Assembly: GCA_007129495.1 (NCBI GenBank)
Contig: SKVJ01000015.1
Location: 1 to 64,000 of the forward strand
Source: Dehalococcoidia bacterium
GTDB taxonomy: Bacteria; Chloroflexota; Dehalococcoidia; GIF9; AB-539-J10
Reading direction: 5' to 3'
Length of the DNA stretch: 64,000 bases
The notes beneath the pieces were generated by a model, which was not told the origin of the DNA, ran no database searches, and saw nothing but the letters and a program-made list of their open reading frames with translations. The position numbers were made by a program, and so were the translations under genes. Shown one piece after another: positions 27,674 through 37,380 of the stretch; position 1 is the first letter of the stretch; each line of letters starts with the position of its first letter.

Positions 27674-28104
27674 AGCTGGTTCTCCACTTTCGGCACAACC
27701 TGTCCTCCATGGGGGTGCTCAGGCCCGGAATAGACTCTGAGCTTTCTATACATGCTGCGCCCAAGACTAGTCTTTGGAAGCATCCCTTTTACCGCATGCT
27801 CAATCACACGTCTGGGATCCTTTTCCATCACGTCCTCAAACGTCGGTGCCCGGAGTCCTCCAGGATAGCCCGAATGTCTGTAGTATTTCTTCTGGATCCG
27901 CTTATGGCCGGTCACTACGACCTTCGCCGCATTGACTATCACCACATAGTCGCCAGTGTCAATGTGAGTTGCAAACATTGCCTTGTGCTTCCCACGCAGG
28001 AGCACTGCAGCGCGCTCTGCGACAGTGCCCAAGGTGGAGCCTGCCGCATCAATCACATGCCATTCCCTCTGAATTTCTTCGAGTTTTGGGGTATAACTTC
28101 GCAT
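27670..28104 (-). CDS. rplM: 50S ribosomal protein uL13
   Basis: 144 aa. Characteristic segments are [47 protein letters not shown] and [13 protein letters not shown]. uL13 is an early-assembly large-subunit protein near the 5' domain of 23S rRNA. The rplM-rpsI pair is conserved across bacteria. Here it is joined to the alpha operon through truA, with 28 nt separating it from truA. Confidence 0.98.
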   Translation of the reverse strand: MRSYTPKLEEIQREWHVIDAAGSTLGTVAERAAVLLRGKHKAMFATHIDTGDYVVIVNAAKVVVTGHKRIQKKYYRHSGYPGGLRAPTFEDVMEKDPRRVIEHAVKGMLPKTSLGRSMYRKLRVYSGPEHPHGGQVVPKVENQL

Positions 28105-28132
28105 TTCTTCAACTCCAGATGGTGGTTCAATC

Positions 28133-28897
28133 TCATGCAGAAAAAGACAAGGGTGTTTGATACCGAATCTGCATCAAACACAGGCCGCGAGCAGGCGCTG
28201 CAGGTCCAGCCCTTCCCTGTCGTGGGTGCGTGACCAGATCAGCGAACTCCTCAACCGAGCATCTCCCCAATCCCACACGTATCATTTGGCCGACCGTATT
28301 TCGAACCTGATGCCGCAGAAATGAGTTTGCGCTGATCAGGATCTCGATCGTATCGTTGGTTTCGACCACCCGTGCCTCATGGACCAGCCGAACGGTCGAA
28401 TCCGTACTCTCCGGCGATCCAGCGAACGAAGCAAAGTCGTGAACGCCCTGGATTAACCGAGCCACGAGGCGCATATTGGACACATCCAGTGCTTCCTTCA
28501 TCAAGAGACCAAACCGTTCCCGTAGTGGCGCCCTTGTGGCGCTATACGCGATAGCATAGCGATAGCACCTGGAAACGGCCCTTCGTCGCACATCAAAATC
28601 CTCGTCAATCACACATGCACCCTTAATCGCGATATCCACGGGCAGATAATGATTCAGCCCTCTGACAATGACCCCAATAGGCAGTTCGTCCTTGATCCAG
28701 AAGCTTGCAACCTGCCCGAACGCATGAACTCCTGCATCGGTGCGACTCGCACCGTGTACCCGCACAGACGAGCCGGATAGACTGACTATCGCCGACTCCA
28801 ACTCTCCCTGAACAGTACGTCCGTAACTCTGTAACTGGTACCCGGCGAACGAGGTACCGTCGTACTCAATCAGCGTAGCGACCTTCTGAAGCGCCAC
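28133..28897 (-). CDS. truA: tRNA pseudouridine(38-40) synthase
   Basis: 254 aa. The catalytic aspartate lies in [13 protein letters not shown]. Other family elements are [13 protein letters not shown] near the N-terminus, [13 protein letters not shown], and [13 protein letters not shown] near the C-terminus. It isomerises uridines at positions 38-40 of the anticodon arm. It lies between rplQ (0-nt gap) and rplM, an arrangement also common in Firmicutes. Confidence 0.97.
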   Translation of the reverse strand: MALQKVATLIEYDGTSFAGYQLQSYGRTVQGELESAIVSLSGSSVRVHGASRTDAGVHAFGQVASFWIKDELPIGVIVRGLNHYLPVDIAIKGACVIDEDFDVRRRAVSRCYRYAIAYSATRAPLRERFGLLMKEALDVSNMRLVARLIQGVHDFASFAGSPESTDSTVRLVHEARVVETNDTIEILISANSFLRHQVRNTVGQMIRVGLGRCSVEEFADLVTHPRQGRAGPAAPARGLCLMQIRYQTPLSFSA

Positions 28898-29251
28898 CTA
28901 CTCAACCAGTTCAAGCTGAGCCATCTCGGCCGCATCACCGCGACGTGTCCCCATACGAACCAAGCGGACGTATCCGCCGTCGCGCTTCGCATACCGGCGG
29001 GCCAGATCATCAAACACTTTCTTAGCCGTCTTCTCCTGAGGAAGAAATCCGATCGCACGACGGCGGGATGCTATATCACCAGCCTTCCCTAACGTAATTA
29101 CGCGCTCAGTCAGACTCTTCACCTCTTTCGCCTTGGCGACTGTCGTAACTATCTTCTCATGGTCGATAAGTTCAGCAACCTGATTCCGATACAGAGCCAG
29201 CCGATGCTCTGTCGGCCTGTCTAGCTTTCTTCCCGAAACGCGGTGTCTCAC
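28898..29251 (-). CDS. rplQ: 50S ribosomal protein bL17
   Basis: 117 aa. The opening MRHRVSGRKLDRPTEHR and the middle LITLGKAGD-like segment (ERVITLGKAGD) are typical. It closes with DGGYVRLVRMGTRRGDAAEMA. bL17 lies near the exit of the peptide tunnel. It overlaps the rpoA stop by 4 nt and directly abuts truA. Confidence 0.98.
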   Translation of the reverse strand: MRHRVSGRKLDRPTEHRLALYRNQVAELIDHEKIVTTVAKAKEVKSLTERVITLGKAGDIASRRRAIGFLPQEKTAKKVFDDLARRYAKRDGGYVRLVRMGTRRGDAAEMAQLELVE

Positions 29252-30195
29252 TTCGACTTCCCCTTTTCCTTCTCCGGTATAGGATAACCCAGGTTGCTCA
29301 GCAGTTCCTCCACCTCGACTTGAGACTTGTCGCCAAATCCCGGTAGCGGCGGAAGGCCTTCTCTTGTCCTTTCGACAAGTTGCCCCAGCGTCATGATTCC
29401 ACCACGCCGCAGGCTGTTATGAGCGCGCGTGGAAAGCCCCATCTCGGCAAGTGTCTTGTCATACTGTTCGGGAGGCATCCCAAGTCCGGACACCCCACTT
29501 CCCGGTTCAGGCGCTGATGTCTCGAGAGCCCTGAACGCAGCGAACTCATTCGCGAGTATTGTGGCACTCTGCGTAATCGCCTCCGTCGGTGTAATTGTGC
29601 CGTCGGTCCATACTTCCAATATCAATCGCTCAGGACTTCTCTCTTCACCTGGTTTGATCGGCTCAACGGCAAAATTCGCTTTGCGCACCGGAGAAAACAC
29701 TGCGTCCACTGGCAAAGCTCCGATCGGCAGACCTTCGGCCGATATTGCCGGGACGTACCCTCGCCCCAACTCTACATTGAATTCCGCGTGCAGTTTGGCA
29801 TCGGCAGAGTCAAGGCTCGCAAGGTGTAGATCCGGATTCGCTATCTCGAAATCCATCGATGCCTGAATGTCTGCTGCGACAACAATTCCCTCCCCCTCTA
29901 CGTCGAGAAACAGAGTTCCTGACCTGTTGGTCACAGGCTTCAATCTGAGTTCTTTTACGTTGAGGAGAAACTCCATCACATCCTCACGCAAGTAAGGAAT
30001 AGTTGTGAACTCATGCTGAACGCCTTCGATCTTCACCCATGTAGTTGCAGCTCCCGGGAGGGAGCTCAGAAGCACACGCCGCATGGCATTGCCGAGCGTT
30101 ACACCAAAACCTATGTCCAAAGGCTCAGCCGCGAACCGGCCGTACGACCCGGTAGATTGCAGACTCTTCACAACAGGAATGGATATCTCAATCAC
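29248..30195 (-). CDS. rpoA: RNA polymerase alpha subunit
   Basis: 315 aa. The N-terminal assembly domain (about 1-230) has FAAEPLDIGFGVTLGNAMRR and LSSLPGAATTWVKIEGV. A flexible linker leads to the C-terminal domain (about 250-310, LAEMGLSTRAHNSLRRGG and LPGFGDKSQVEVEE), which contacts UP elements and activators. It starts 17 nt after rpsD. Its placement after S13-S11-S4 and before L17 is the classic alpha operon. Confidence 0.98.
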   Translation of the reverse strand: MIEISIPVVKSLQSTGSYGRFAAEPLDIGFGVTLGNAMRRVLLSSLPGAATTWVKIEGVQHEFTTIPYLREDVMEFLLNVKELRLKPVTNRSGTLFLDVEGEGIVVAADIQASMDFEIANPDLHLASLDSADAKLHAEFNVELGRGYVPAISAEGLPIGALPVDAVFSPVRKANFAVEPIKPGEERSPERLILEVWTDGTITPTEAITQSATILANEFAAFRALETSAPEPGSGVSGLGMPPEQYDKTLAEMGLSTRAHNSLRRGGIMTLGQLVERTREGLPPLPGFGDKSQVEVEELLSNLGYPIPEKEKGKSK

Positions 30196-30212
30196 TACGC
30201 ATCCTCCCTGCC

Positions 30213-30842
30213 TTATCTGGAGTAGAACTCAACGACAGCCTTGCCGCTCAATCTGCTGTCAACATCATCTGTCGTCGGTAATCCAATTATGGTGCCTTTC
30301 ATCTGCTGTTCGTCCATCTGCAGCCAGGCAGGTACGTTACGAGCTTCAACCCGTTCTGCCACGACCTTGTAGAGATCGGTTTTCGCACTCTGAGGACGCC
30401 AACTGATAACATCACCGGTTTTCACCAGATATGACGGAATATTCACTCGCCGATCATTCACTCTTATGTGGCCATGGCGCACAATCTGCCTTGACTGGGC
30501 ACGAGAGTCCCCGAATCCCAGTCGATATGCTACGTTGTCAAGTCGTCTTTCCAGCAGAATCAGCAGATTATCACTGGTCATTCCGGGCAATCTCTTGGCT
30601 TCCGCGAAGAACCTGCGGAACTGTGCCTCGAGTACGCCATAGCTGAAACGTACTTTCTGTTTCTCTCTCAACTGCATCCCTCGATCGGATATGCGGCGCC
30701 GCATCTTCGGCCTGCCGCCAGGAGGGACATTTCCTCGACGCTCAAATGTGCATTTCGCGCTTGTACATTTGTCGCCCTTCAGCATCAGTTTGTCGCCGAT
30801 ATAGCGACACCTTGCACATCGTGGACCCGTATAACGCGCCAT
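30213..30842 (-). CDS. rpsD: 30S ribosomal protein uS4, zinc-binding type
   Basis: 209 aa. The N-terminus has four cysteines, C9, C12, C26 and C31 (CARC ... CTSAKC), so this is the zinc-binding (C+) form. The C-terminal S4 RNA-binding domain follows (LLILLERRLDNVAYRLGF, RQIVRHGHIRVNDRRVN). uS4 is a primary 16S rRNA-binding assembly protein and an autoregulator in many bacteria. It is separated from rpsK by 3 nt. Confidence 0.98.
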   Translation of the reverse strand: MARYTGPRCARCRYIGDKLMLKGDKCTSAKCTFERRGNVPPGGRPKMRRRISDRGMQLREKQKVRFSYGVLEAQFRRFFAEAKRLPGMTSDNLLILLERRLDNVAYRLGFGDSRAQSRQIVRHGHIRVNDRRVNIPSYLVKTGDVISWRPQSAKTDLYKVVAERVEARNVPAWLQMDEQQMKGTIIGLPTTDDVDSRLSGKAVVEFYSR

Positions 30843-30845
30843 AAC

Positions 30846-31241
30846 CTACACTCTCCTCCTGCCACGTGGCCTACATCCGTCGTGAGGTATAGGCGTCACA
30901 TCTCTTATGCTGGTTACCATAATCCCCGTTCCCTGTAACGCTCTGATTGCAGCTTCGCGACCGCTACCAGGACCTTTTACATAGACTTCTACTCGCCGCA
31001 TACCATCATTCTGAGCCTGGCGTGCCGCGTCCTGCGCCGCCAACTGAGCTGCATACGGCGTCCCCTTCCTTGACCCTTTGAATCCGGCCTTACCGGAACT
31101 CCCCCAGGCAACCACGGCGCCTGTCGGGTCGGTAATGGTCACAAGTGTATTATTGAACGTCGATTGGATGAAGGCCTTGCCCTCGGGAATGTTTCGACGT
31201 ATTCGTCTTCTCGTTCGTCCTTTAGCTGCCTTCTTCGCCAT
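30846..31241 (-). CDS. rpsK: 30S ribosomal protein uS11
   Basis: 131 aa. Characteristic: [38 protein letters not shown] and the C-terminal [18 protein letters not shown]. It forms part of the platform near the E-site codon. It is 34 nt downstream of rpsM in the alpha operon. Confidence 0.98.
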   Translation of the reverse strand: MAKKAAKGRTRRRIRRNIPEGKAFIQSTFNNTLVTITDPTGAVVAWGSSGKAGFKGSRKGTPYAAQLAAQDAARQAQNDGMRRVEVYVKGPGSGREAAIRALQGTGIMVTSIRDVTPIPHDGCRPRGRRRV

Positions 31242-31275
31242 ATCTCCTCACGTTACAGAAACATTCAAACCTTTA

Positions 31276-31662
31276 CTATTTCTTTGCTCCGCGCCTCTGA
31301 CCCCTACCCGCAACGGTCTTCTTCACGCCTCGCCGAGTTCTTGCATTAGTTCGCGTTCGCTGACCACGGACCGGAAGGCTGCGTTTGTGCCTCAGACCCC
31401 GTACGGAACCCGTGTCAATCAGGCGCTTAACATTGAACTGTACTTCGCGACGCAGATCACCTTCTACCTTGTAATCCGCATCAAGTACATTACGAATACG
31501 AGTAACCTCTTCCTCCGAAAGATCCTTCACTTTGGTGTTCTCAGAGAGACCAGCCTTTTGCAGCAGGTTCTTGCTCAGGGTTGGGCCAATGCCGTAGATA
31601 TATTGCAGTCCGATGACAATATGCTTGTCCTTGGGCAGATCAACACCAGCAATACGGGCCAT
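31276..31662 (-). CDS. rpsM: 30S ribosomal protein uS13
   Basis: 128 aa. It opens with [19 protein letters not shown] and has [20 protein letters not shown] near the end, followed by a basic tail that contacts P-site tRNA and the uL5 bridge. AGGAGC-type purines precede the ATG. It follows rpmJ by 38 nt. Confidence 0.98.
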   Translation of the reverse strand: MARIAGVDLPKDKHIVIGLQYIYGIGPTLSKNLLQKAGLSENTKVKDLSEEEVTRIRNVLDADYKVEGDLRREVQFNVKRLIDTGSVRGLRHKRSLPVRGQRTRTNARTRRGVKKTVAGRGQRRGAKK

Positions 31663-31700
31663 AATTAAGCTCCTCGGAAAGGCTCAGGTGACGGCAACAA

Positions 31701-31814
31701 CTAACCCTGCCTCTGTTTGTGCTTGGGGTTCTCACAAAGAACCAAGACGATGCCGCGCCGCCGGATTACCTTACATTTGATGCAGCGCCGCTTAACAGAC
31801 GAACTAACTCTCAT
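31701..31814 (-). CDS. rpmJ: 50S ribosomal protein bL36, zinc-binding type
   Basis: 37 aa: [20 protein letters not shown] then [17 protein letters not shown]. The Cys-x2-Cys ... Cys-x4-His zinc ribbon is complete, so this is the C+ paralogue. The start is the ATG at 31814 and the stop is TAG. It lies between infA and rpsM, the usual spot, and matches the family from end to end. Confidence 0.97.
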   Translation of the reverse strand: MRVSSSVKRRCIKCKVIRRRGIVLVLCENPKHKQRQG

Positions 31815-31877
31815 TACAGTTCACCATACTCAAACCTTACTATATTACGCGATTGTCGCCCTACGTGTCAAAGCACA

Positions 31878-32096
31878 CTACTTCAGCCGATACGTCACAC
31901 GACCCCGGCTAAGATCATAGGGAGATAACTCAACCAATACGCGATCGCCGGGAAGGATCTTGATGTAGTGCTTCCGCATCTTGCCCGAGATATGCGCCAG
32001 AACGATATGACCGTTCGGCAGCTCCACCCGAAACATTGTGTTCGGCAGGCACACGGTAACCTTCCCTTCGACCTCTATCTTTTCTTTCTTCGTCAT
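31878..32096 (-). CDS. infA: Translation initiation factor IF-1
   Basis: 72 aa, a single OB-fold. It opens with [19 protein letters not shown] and has [20 protein letters not shown] and [18 protein letters not shown], nearly family consensus. It occupies the A-site during initiation. It is 10 nt from map and 63 nt before rpmJ. Confidence 0.98.
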   Translation of the reverse strand: MTKKEKIEVEGKVTVCLPNTMFRVELPNGHIVLAHISGKMRKHYIKILPGDRVLVELSPYDLSRGRVTYRLK

Positions 32097-32106
32097 AATT
32101 TACTGC

Positions 32107-32847
32107 TTACGCAACCACGACAGGCTCGCCATCTGTAATCGCAATAGTATGCTCGAAATGCGCTGACAGACTACCATCGCGGGTTGTTACAGTCCAGTTG
32201 TTCTTCTCAACCTTAGTACGCCAATCCCCGGTGGTCACCATAGGCTCTATTGCCAGCGTCATGCCGACACGCAACATCGGCCCCTTACCATTACCTGCGA
32301 AATTCGGTACCTGGGGTTCCTCGTGCAGTGCACGCCCCACACCGTGGCCAGTGTACTCCCGTACCACAGAGAAGCCGGCGATCTCCACATATCGTTGAAT
32401 AGCTAAGGAAATATCACCCACGTAGTTTCCTGCGCGTGCATGCTTCACTCCCTCAATAAGGCAACCATGGGTAACATCGATCAAGCTGGCCGCCCGCTTG
32501 CTAATCGCACCCACACCGACACTCACCGCCGCATCTGTGTGAAACCCCTTATGGTACACGCCCAAGTCGATAGAAACCACATCTCCGTCTCCCACCGTCC
32601 GCTGCCCGGGAATCCCATGCACCACCTCGTCATTGATTGAGACACACACACTGGCAGGGTATCCCTGATACCCTTTGAACGATGGAGTCACCCCTCGTCG
32701 CTCCATTTCCGCCACCACAAGATCTTCAAGAACCTGGGTAGGGATACCGGCGCGGACCTCATCCTTCACGACTGACAGTATCTCGGTGAGAATGCCACCG
32801 CCTTCACGCATCACCTCGATCTCTTCAGGTGATTTTATCAATATCAA
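32107..32847 (-). CDS. map: Type I methionine aminopeptidase
   Basis: 246 aa. It removes N-terminal Met. The five metal ligands are present: Asp in SIDLGVYH and in GFHTDAAVSV, His in YTGHGVGRALHEEP, Glu in AIEPMV and Glu in FEHTIAI. There is no N-terminal zinc extension, so it is type Ia. Its start overlaps the adk stop by 4 nt, and it sits between adk and infA as in many Gram-positive spc operons. Confidence 0.97.
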   Translation of the reverse strand: MILIKSPEEIEVMREGGGILTEILSVVKDEVRAGIPTQVLEDLVVAEMERRGVTPSFKGYQGYPASVCVSINDEVVHGIPGQRTVGDGDVVSIDLGVYHKGFHTDAAVSVGVGAISKRAASLIDVTHGCLIEGVKHARAGNYVGDISLAIQRYVEIAGFSVVREYTGHGVGRALHEEPQVPNFAGNGKGPMLRVGMTLAIEPMVTTGDWRTKVEKNNWTVTTRDGSLSAHFEHTIAITDGEPVVVA

Positions 32848-33497
32848 GCTCTCTCCGTCTGAAGCAGGCGACTAATCGACGACGACACTTCATCGATGTC
32901 CCGGTCGCCATCGACACGCAACAGCTTACCCTGATTCTCATAGTAGTCGATAATCGGAAGCGTCTGTGAAAAGAAGACCTTCAATCGTTCGCGGACTGTC
33001 TCTTCCGTATCGTCTGCGCGCTGATATAACTCACCGCCACACACATCACAACGGCCAGGTACCTTAGGCGGCGAACTCACTTCGTGATACGGAGTCTGAC
33101 AATCACGACATATCCAGCGACCACTGAGACGCTTGACGAGCGCTTCCTCGGGAACCTCTATGTATATCGCCTTATCAATGGTCTTGCCCTCACCCGCAAG
33201 TCTCTCATCCAGTGCCTTCGCCTGACTGAGCGTACGGGGAAAACCATCAAATAGCACCCCAGCGGCGCAATCCGGCTGGCGTATGCGCTCCAGCACCATA
33301 TCGATGGTGACCTCATCCGGTACCAGTTCACCCTTTTCCATATAGGACTTTGCCAGCAGCCCAAGTTCAGTCTGTTCAGAAAGAGCCCTGCGAAACAGAT
33401 CCCCAGACGCCACGTGAGCCACTCCCAGCTGCTTGGTGAGAGTCGCTGCCTGTGTTCCTTTGCCCGCGCCAGGTGCTCCCAATAGCACAACATTCAT
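32844..33497 (-). CDS. adk: Adenylate kinase
   Basis: 217 aa from the second of two tandem ATGs. P-loop GAPGAGKGTQ at the N-terminus; AMP-binding LFDGFPRTLSQA; the LID carries four cysteines in two C-x2-C pairs (CRDC and CDVC), so it is the zinc-binding long form. GGGGAGG lies 7 nt before ATG 33497; ATG 33500 is nearly as good. It interconverts ATP, ADP and AMP. It starts 13 nt after the secY stop. Confidence 0.97.
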   Translation of the reverse strand: MNVVLLGAPGAGKGTQAATLTKQLGVAHVASGDLFRRALSEQTELGLLAKSYMEKGELVPDEVTIDMVLERIRQPDCAAGVLFDGFPRTLSQAKALDERLAGEGKTIDKAIYIEVPEEALVKRLSGRWICRDCQTPYHEVSSPPKVPGRCDVCGGELYQRADDTEETVRERLKVFFSQTLPIIDYYENQGKLLRVDGDRDIDEVSSSISRLLQTERA

Positions 33498-33510
33498 CAT
33501 TACGCCTCCC

Positions 33511-34824
33511 CTACTTGAGAAATCCATCATAGCGGCGCATAGTCAACTGCGACTCCAGTTGTTTCATAGTATCAAGTGCGACACCGACTGCGATGAGGAT
33601 AGCCGTGCTTTGAATCTCGAGCAACGTCACCCCTGTTACCAGTCTAGCGATGAACGGGGTAATGGCCACCATGGCAAGGAAAGTCGCTCCCCCAAATGTC
33701 AGATGCTTGATAACTGAATTGAGATAGTCAGCGGTCGACTTGCCGGGTCGAACGCCGGGTATGAACCCACCCTGCTGTTGCAGCGTACGAGGCAGGCTCA
33801 TCTGCTCGAAAATCACCATCGTGTAGAAGAACGTGAACCCGAATACCAGCAGGAAGTACACTCCCCAGTACAACAAGCCAGCCGGGAGGCCGAGGGCAGG
33901 GTCAAACGCACGGTGAATTGCATCCCAGAAACCAGGGGATTGGGGAGTCAGGAAATAGCTCGAAATGAGCCGTGGCATTTGCATCATCGCAATCGCGAAG
34001 ATCAATGGGATCATACCGGCTGTGTTCACACGCAGCGGGATGTATGTGGAACCGGACTGTCGATACATCCTGCCGCCGCGGAAAGTGCTCTTGGCATACT
34101 GAACCGGGATACGTCTGTGCGCTTCAATGAAGTACACGATGATCACCAGGACGACGGCTCCAAAAAGGCCAAACGCAATAGTCCCTATCGGATTCTCCTG
34201 AAATGCCAATCCAATGCGCCCCACCTGCTCGGCGAGTGAAGCAACAATTCCCCCGAATATAATGATTGAGATGCCATTGCCAATACCACGTTCCGTAATC
34301 AGTTCTCCCATCCAGACAAGGAACATAGTTCCCGCGGTAATCGACAGTATGATCGTGGCAGTCGTGAGACCATCCGGATGAGTGATAACACCCTGGCTGG
34401 TCAACAAGGCAATTTGCGAATAACCTTGCAAAGCCGCCATGGGGACCGCAAGAAAATGCGTGATTCGGTTGATCTGTCGCTGGCCGGCCTCACCCTGCTG
34501 CGATATTGCTTGCAACCTGGGAATCACAGGCACAAGCAGTTGCATGATAATGGAGGCAGTGATATACGGATATACACCCATCGCAGCGATGCTGAAGTTG
34601 CGCATAGCGCCGCCACTAAACAGATCGAGCATCCCAAGGAGCGCGCTCTGGTCGAAGAAATCTGCCAGCGCCTGAGGGTCTACCCCTGGCAACGGCACAT
34701 GAACGAGGAAACGAAACGCAACGAGGATCCCGAACGTAAACAGCAGCCTTCGCCTGAGGTCTGGCAGCGAGAACGCATCCCGCATCGCCTGGATAAGACG
34801 TGGCTGACCCTCTTTCTGCGCCAT
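33511..34824 (-). CDS. secY: Protein translocase subunit SecY
   Basis: 437 aa with ten membrane helices, the channel of the Sec translocon. Typical parts are LVHVPLPGVDPQAL, the plug/TM2 region LFSGGAMRNFSIAAMGVYPY, GNGISIIIFGGIVA in TM5, and the cytosolic loop YAKSTFRGGRMYRQSG that binds SecA and ribosomes. It lies between rplO and adk (1-nt gap to rplO), the usual spc-operon place. Confidence 0.98.
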   Translation of the reverse strand: MAQKEGQPRLIQAMRDAFSLPDLRRRLLFTFGILVAFRFLVHVPLPGVDPQALADFFDQSALLGMLDLFSGGAMRNFSIAAMGVYPYITASIIMQLLVPVIPRLQAISQQGEAGQRQINRITHFLAVPMAALQGYSQIALLTSQGVITHPDGLTTATIILSITAGTMFLVWMGELITERGIGNGISIIIFGGIVASLAEQVGRIGLAFQENPIGTIAFGLFGAVVLVIIVYFIEAHRRIPVQYAKSTFRGGRMYRQSGSTYIPLRVNTAGMIPLIFAIAMMQMPRLISSYFLTPQSPGFWDAIHRAFDPALGLPAGLLYWGVYFLLVFGFTFFYTMVIFEQMSLPRTLQQQGGFIPGVRPGKSTADYLNSVIKHLTFGGATFLAMVAITPFIARLVTGVTLLEIQSTAILIAVGVALDTMKQLESQLTMRRYDGFLK

Positions 34825-34825
34825 G

Positions 34826-35266
34826 CTACGCCTTCCTCACAGTTCCCTGTGCTGCCTTTATCTTCTCTTCAGCGGTGGAAGAAAACCTATCAGCCCGGAC
34901 GGTAAGGCTTTTCTCCAGATCTCCATTACCGAGTATCTTGGTGGGTCTCGAGAGCGAGTGGATAAGCCCGGCGTCCTTCATTTCCTTCGGGCTGACCTCA
35001 GCACCTTCCTCGAAAACATTCAAGGAAGATACATTGACCACATTGAATTCAATCTTGAATATATTGGTGAAACCGCGTTTCCGAGGCAACCGCTTTATAA
35101 GTGGTAACTGACCTCCCTCGAAACCGAGTCGTACACCTTTGTGATGAGCCTTCTGGCCTTTCATTCCGCGGCCCGAATACGTACCACGTCCGCTGCCATC
35201 ACCTCTGCCAACCCTCCGTGATCGGTGCCGGGACCCCTCAGCAGGACTCAGTTCATTCAGTCTCAT
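34826..35266 (-). CDS. rplO: 50S ribosomal protein uL15
   Basis: 146 aa from the ATG at 35266. That start has GGAGGT 5 nt upstream and begins with the consensus MRLNELSPAEGSRHRSRRVG; the longer open frame upstream is not needed. It has the Gly-rich GRGDGSGRGTYSGRGMKGQK. It overlaps the 3' end of rpsE by 14 nt. No rpmD (uL30) gene is present between rpsE and rplO. Confidence 0.97.
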   Translation of the reverse strand: MRLNELSPAEGSRHRSRRVGRGDGSGRGTYSGRGMKGQKAHHKGVRLGFEGGQLPLIKRLPRKRGFTNIFKIEFNVVNVSSLNVFEEGAEVSPKEMKDAGLIHSLSRPTKILGNGDLEKSLTVRADRFSSTAEEKIKAAQGTVRKA

Positions 35267-35798
35267 GGATGACCTCCGACGGCGCCTTACCTGCAACGCG
35301 ATCTCCTGCAACCTGCTCAGCCAGCCCCAGTGACGTCAGCGCGAGAATCGTAGCCCGCGCCACATTGATCCGGTTCTGGCTGCCCAGGGACTTGCTCACC
35401 ACGTTACGGATACCTGCCAGTTCAAGTACGGTGCGCACTGTGTTACTTGCAATCATGCCTCGCCCTTGAGCGGCCGGCTTGATCAACACAATAGATGACC
35501 CATACTTAGCGAGGGCTTCATGAGGGATCGTTTCATCCACTATGGGGACATCAATCAACTGTTTGCGTCCCATAGCCCCTGCCTTGCGAATTGCCTCAGG
35601 CACACCGGTCGCCTTTGCGAGTCCGACCCCCACATGTCCTTGACCGTCTCCAACGACCATCAAGGCCCTGAAGCGGAGACGCCGCCCACCCTTTACGACC
35701 TTAGTGACACGATCAACCGTCATGAGCTTCTCTTCCAGTTGGAGCTCGGAAGAATCGATTTTCTCAGTCCTCGCGCTTGTCTTAGTTACTGCCTTCAT
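35253..35798 (-). CDS. rpsE: 30S ribosomal protein uS5
   Basis: 181 aa from the ATG at 35798, which has AAAGGG about 8 nt upstream; the GTG at 35807 overlaps that site. The double-stranded RNA-binding part has VTKVVKGGRRLRFRALMVVGD and GHVGVGLAKATGVPEAI. The C-terminal domain has VLIKPAAQGRGMIA and ELAGIRNVVSKSLGSQN. It takes part in decoding accuracy. Between rplR and rplO. Confidence 0.97.
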   Translation of the reverse strand: MKAVTKTSARTEKIDSSELQLEEKLMTVDRVTKVVKGGRRLRFRALMVVGDGQGHVGVGLAKATGVPEAIRKAGAMGRKQLIDVPIVDETIPHEALAKYGSSIVLIKPAAQGRGMIASNTVRTVLELAGIRNVVSKSLGSQNRINVARATILALTSLGLAEQVAGDRVAGKAPSEVIHETE

Positions 35799-35840
35799 AC
35801 ACGACACCCTTTCTCTCGATCAGATTGCGCTCTGTACTAT

Positions 35841-36206
35841 CTAGAACACGAGTCCAGACTCTCTGGCTTGTTCCGCAAGCGCGCGAACCCGTCCGTGGTA
35901 CATGAATCCACCACGATCGAACACTACCTGCTTCACACCCTGTTCCAATGCCCTCCGGGCAACAAGACTGCCCACACGACCGGCAATCTCCGTCTTGGAC
36001 AGCGCGCTTCCGTCCTCGATCACGCCCGACTCCAAGGTACTGGCCGAAGCAAGAGTATGCTGACGGTCGTCATCAATCACCTGTACGTAGATATGTTGCA
36101 GACTGCGATATACAGCCAAGCGTGGGCGCTCGGCTGTACCACGAACCCTGCGTCTCACACGCGTGTGGCGTACCTTTCTCATCAATGAAGGATTCTTCCT
36201 CGCCAT
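35841..36206 (-). CDS. rplR: 50S ribosomal protein uL18
   Basis: 121 aa. [20 protein letters not shown] and [19 protein letters not shown] are the standard core; the C-terminus has [21 protein letters not shown]. It binds 5S rRNA together with uL5. 6 nt from rplF. Confidence 0.98.
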   Translation of the reverse strand: MARKNPSLMRKVRHTRVRRRVRGTAERPRLAVYRSLQHIYVQVIDDDRQHTLASASTLESGVIEDGSALSKTEIAGRVGSLVARRALEQGVKQVVFDRGGFMYHGRVRALAEQARESGLVF

Positions 36207-36212
36207 ATGGCA

Positions 36213-36764
36213 CTATCCTTTTGTGACCTTGCCTGCTTTGCCAGGCTTAAGTCGCAACTTTTCCTCAGCGTACTTGATGCCCTTGCCCTTGTAGCGGTCA
36301 CAAGGCCGCACCGCCCTAATTCTCGAAGCTACCTGTCCCACGAGTTCCTTGTTGTAACCGGATAACCGAATGCGATTCGTGCCTTCGACAACAGCCTCGA
36401 TGCCTTCAGGCACCGCAAACCTGACCGGGTTGCTATAGCCTACCTGGAGAACCAGGTCTTCGCCGGCCTTTTGCACACGATACCCCACACCGTTGACCTC
36501 CAGCACCCGCTCGAACCCCGTACTCACTCCCTGCACCATGTTCGCAAGAAGCGTCCGCGTAAGTCCGTGCATCGCTCTGTGGACGCGATTGTCTGTGGGT
36601 CGCTCAACCGTCAGTTTCCCGTCGTGTAGCGTAATACGCATGTCACGGTTCAGCGAACGCGTCAACTCACCTCGAGAACCGCTCACCACCGCAGTGTTGT
36701 CGGCGGATATCGAGACCTGGACACCGCCAGGCACTTCTATCGGCATACGTCCAATTCGAGACAT
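36213..36764 (-). CDS. rplF: 50S ribosomal protein uL6
   Basis: 183 aa. It opens MSRIGRMPIEVPGGVQVSI. Two related domains follow, and the conserved C-terminal end GIKYAEEKLRLKPGKAGK is present. It sits at the base of the L7/L12 stalk near the GTPase centre. Between rpsH (23-nt gap) and rplR. Confidence 0.98.
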   Translation of the reverse strand: MSRIGRMPIEVPGGVQVSISADNTAVVSGSRGELTRSLNRDMRITLHDGKLTVERPTDNRVHRAMHGLTRTLLANMVQGVSTGFERVLEVNGVGYRVQKAGEDLVLQVGYSNPVRFAVPEGIEAVVEGTNRIRLSGYNKELVGQVASRIRAVRPCDRYKGKGIKYAEEKLRLKPGKAGKVTKG

Positions 36765-36787
36765 CTATCTTTTACCCCGCATTCGAC

Positions 36788-37180
36788 CTACCAGATGTAG
36801 CACAGAACCTCACCACCGAGTTTCTTGTGCCATGCCTGTTTTCCGGTCATGATTCCCTGTGATGTGGACATGATCGAGACCCCAAGGCCACCGTAGACTC
36901 TCGGTATCTCTGTCTTGCCCGCATAGACCCGCAGCCCAGGACGACTCACCCTTTCCAGGCCAAGCACAGCTGGCTGCTTATCGACGTATCTCAGTTGCAC
37001 CCGGATCATCTGCGCTGGCTTTGCCTTAACTACCTCGTAATCCTCGATAAAGTTCTCCTCCTTGAGGATCTTAGCGATAGCCATTTTTACCCTCGAGTGG
37101 GGTATCAGCACGCTCTCATGACCGACCATGACAGCATTCCTGATCCTAGTGAGCATGTCGGCAATAGGGTCGTTAACCAT
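36788..37180 (-). CDS. rpsH: 30S ribosomal protein uS8
   Basis: 130 aa. It opens [20 protein letters not shown] and ends with [16 protein letters not shown] followed by GGEVLCYIW. It binds the central domain of 16S rRNA and is the spc-operon autoregulator in E. coli. 12 nt after rpsN. Confidence 0.98.
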   Translation of the reverse strand: MVNDPIADMLTRIRNAVMVGHESVLIPHSRVKMAIAKILKEENFIEDYEVVKAKPAQMIRVQLRYVDKQPAVLGLERVSRPGLRVYAGKTEIPRVYGGLGVSIMSTSQGIMTGKQAWHKKLGGEVLCYIW

Positions 37181-37192
37181 CCTGTGATCTCC

Positions 37193-37378
37193 TCACCAAC
37201 TCGACTTCCTGACTCCGGGTATATAGCCGAGCACGGCCAGCTCCCTGAAGCAGATGCGACACAGCCTGAATTTCCGAATGTAGCCGCGTGGCCTCCCACA
37301 GAGGCGGCACCGACTTCGATTCTGCACTTCGAACTTAGCCGGTCGATTCGATTTCGCTATCTTAGATTTCTTCGCCAT
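37193..37378 (-). CDS. rpsN: 30S ribosomal protein uS14, zinc-binding (type Z)
   Basis: 61 aa, the short zinc form. The two Cys pairs are CRLC and CRIC (C-x2-C-x12-C-x2-C). It opens [20 protein letters not shown] and ends in VRKSSW, as usual. Between rplE (2-nt gap) and rpsH. Confidence 0.98.
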   Translation of the reverse strand: MAKKSKIAKSNRPAKFEVQNRSRCRLCGRPRGYIRKFRLCRICFRELAVLGYIPGVRKSSW

Positions 37379-37380
37379 AT

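Noticed and set aside
34826-35270. rpmD (uL30) between rpsE and rplO
   Set aside because: The two genes overlap by 14 nt, leaving no room; no 50-60-codon uL30-like frame was found nearby.
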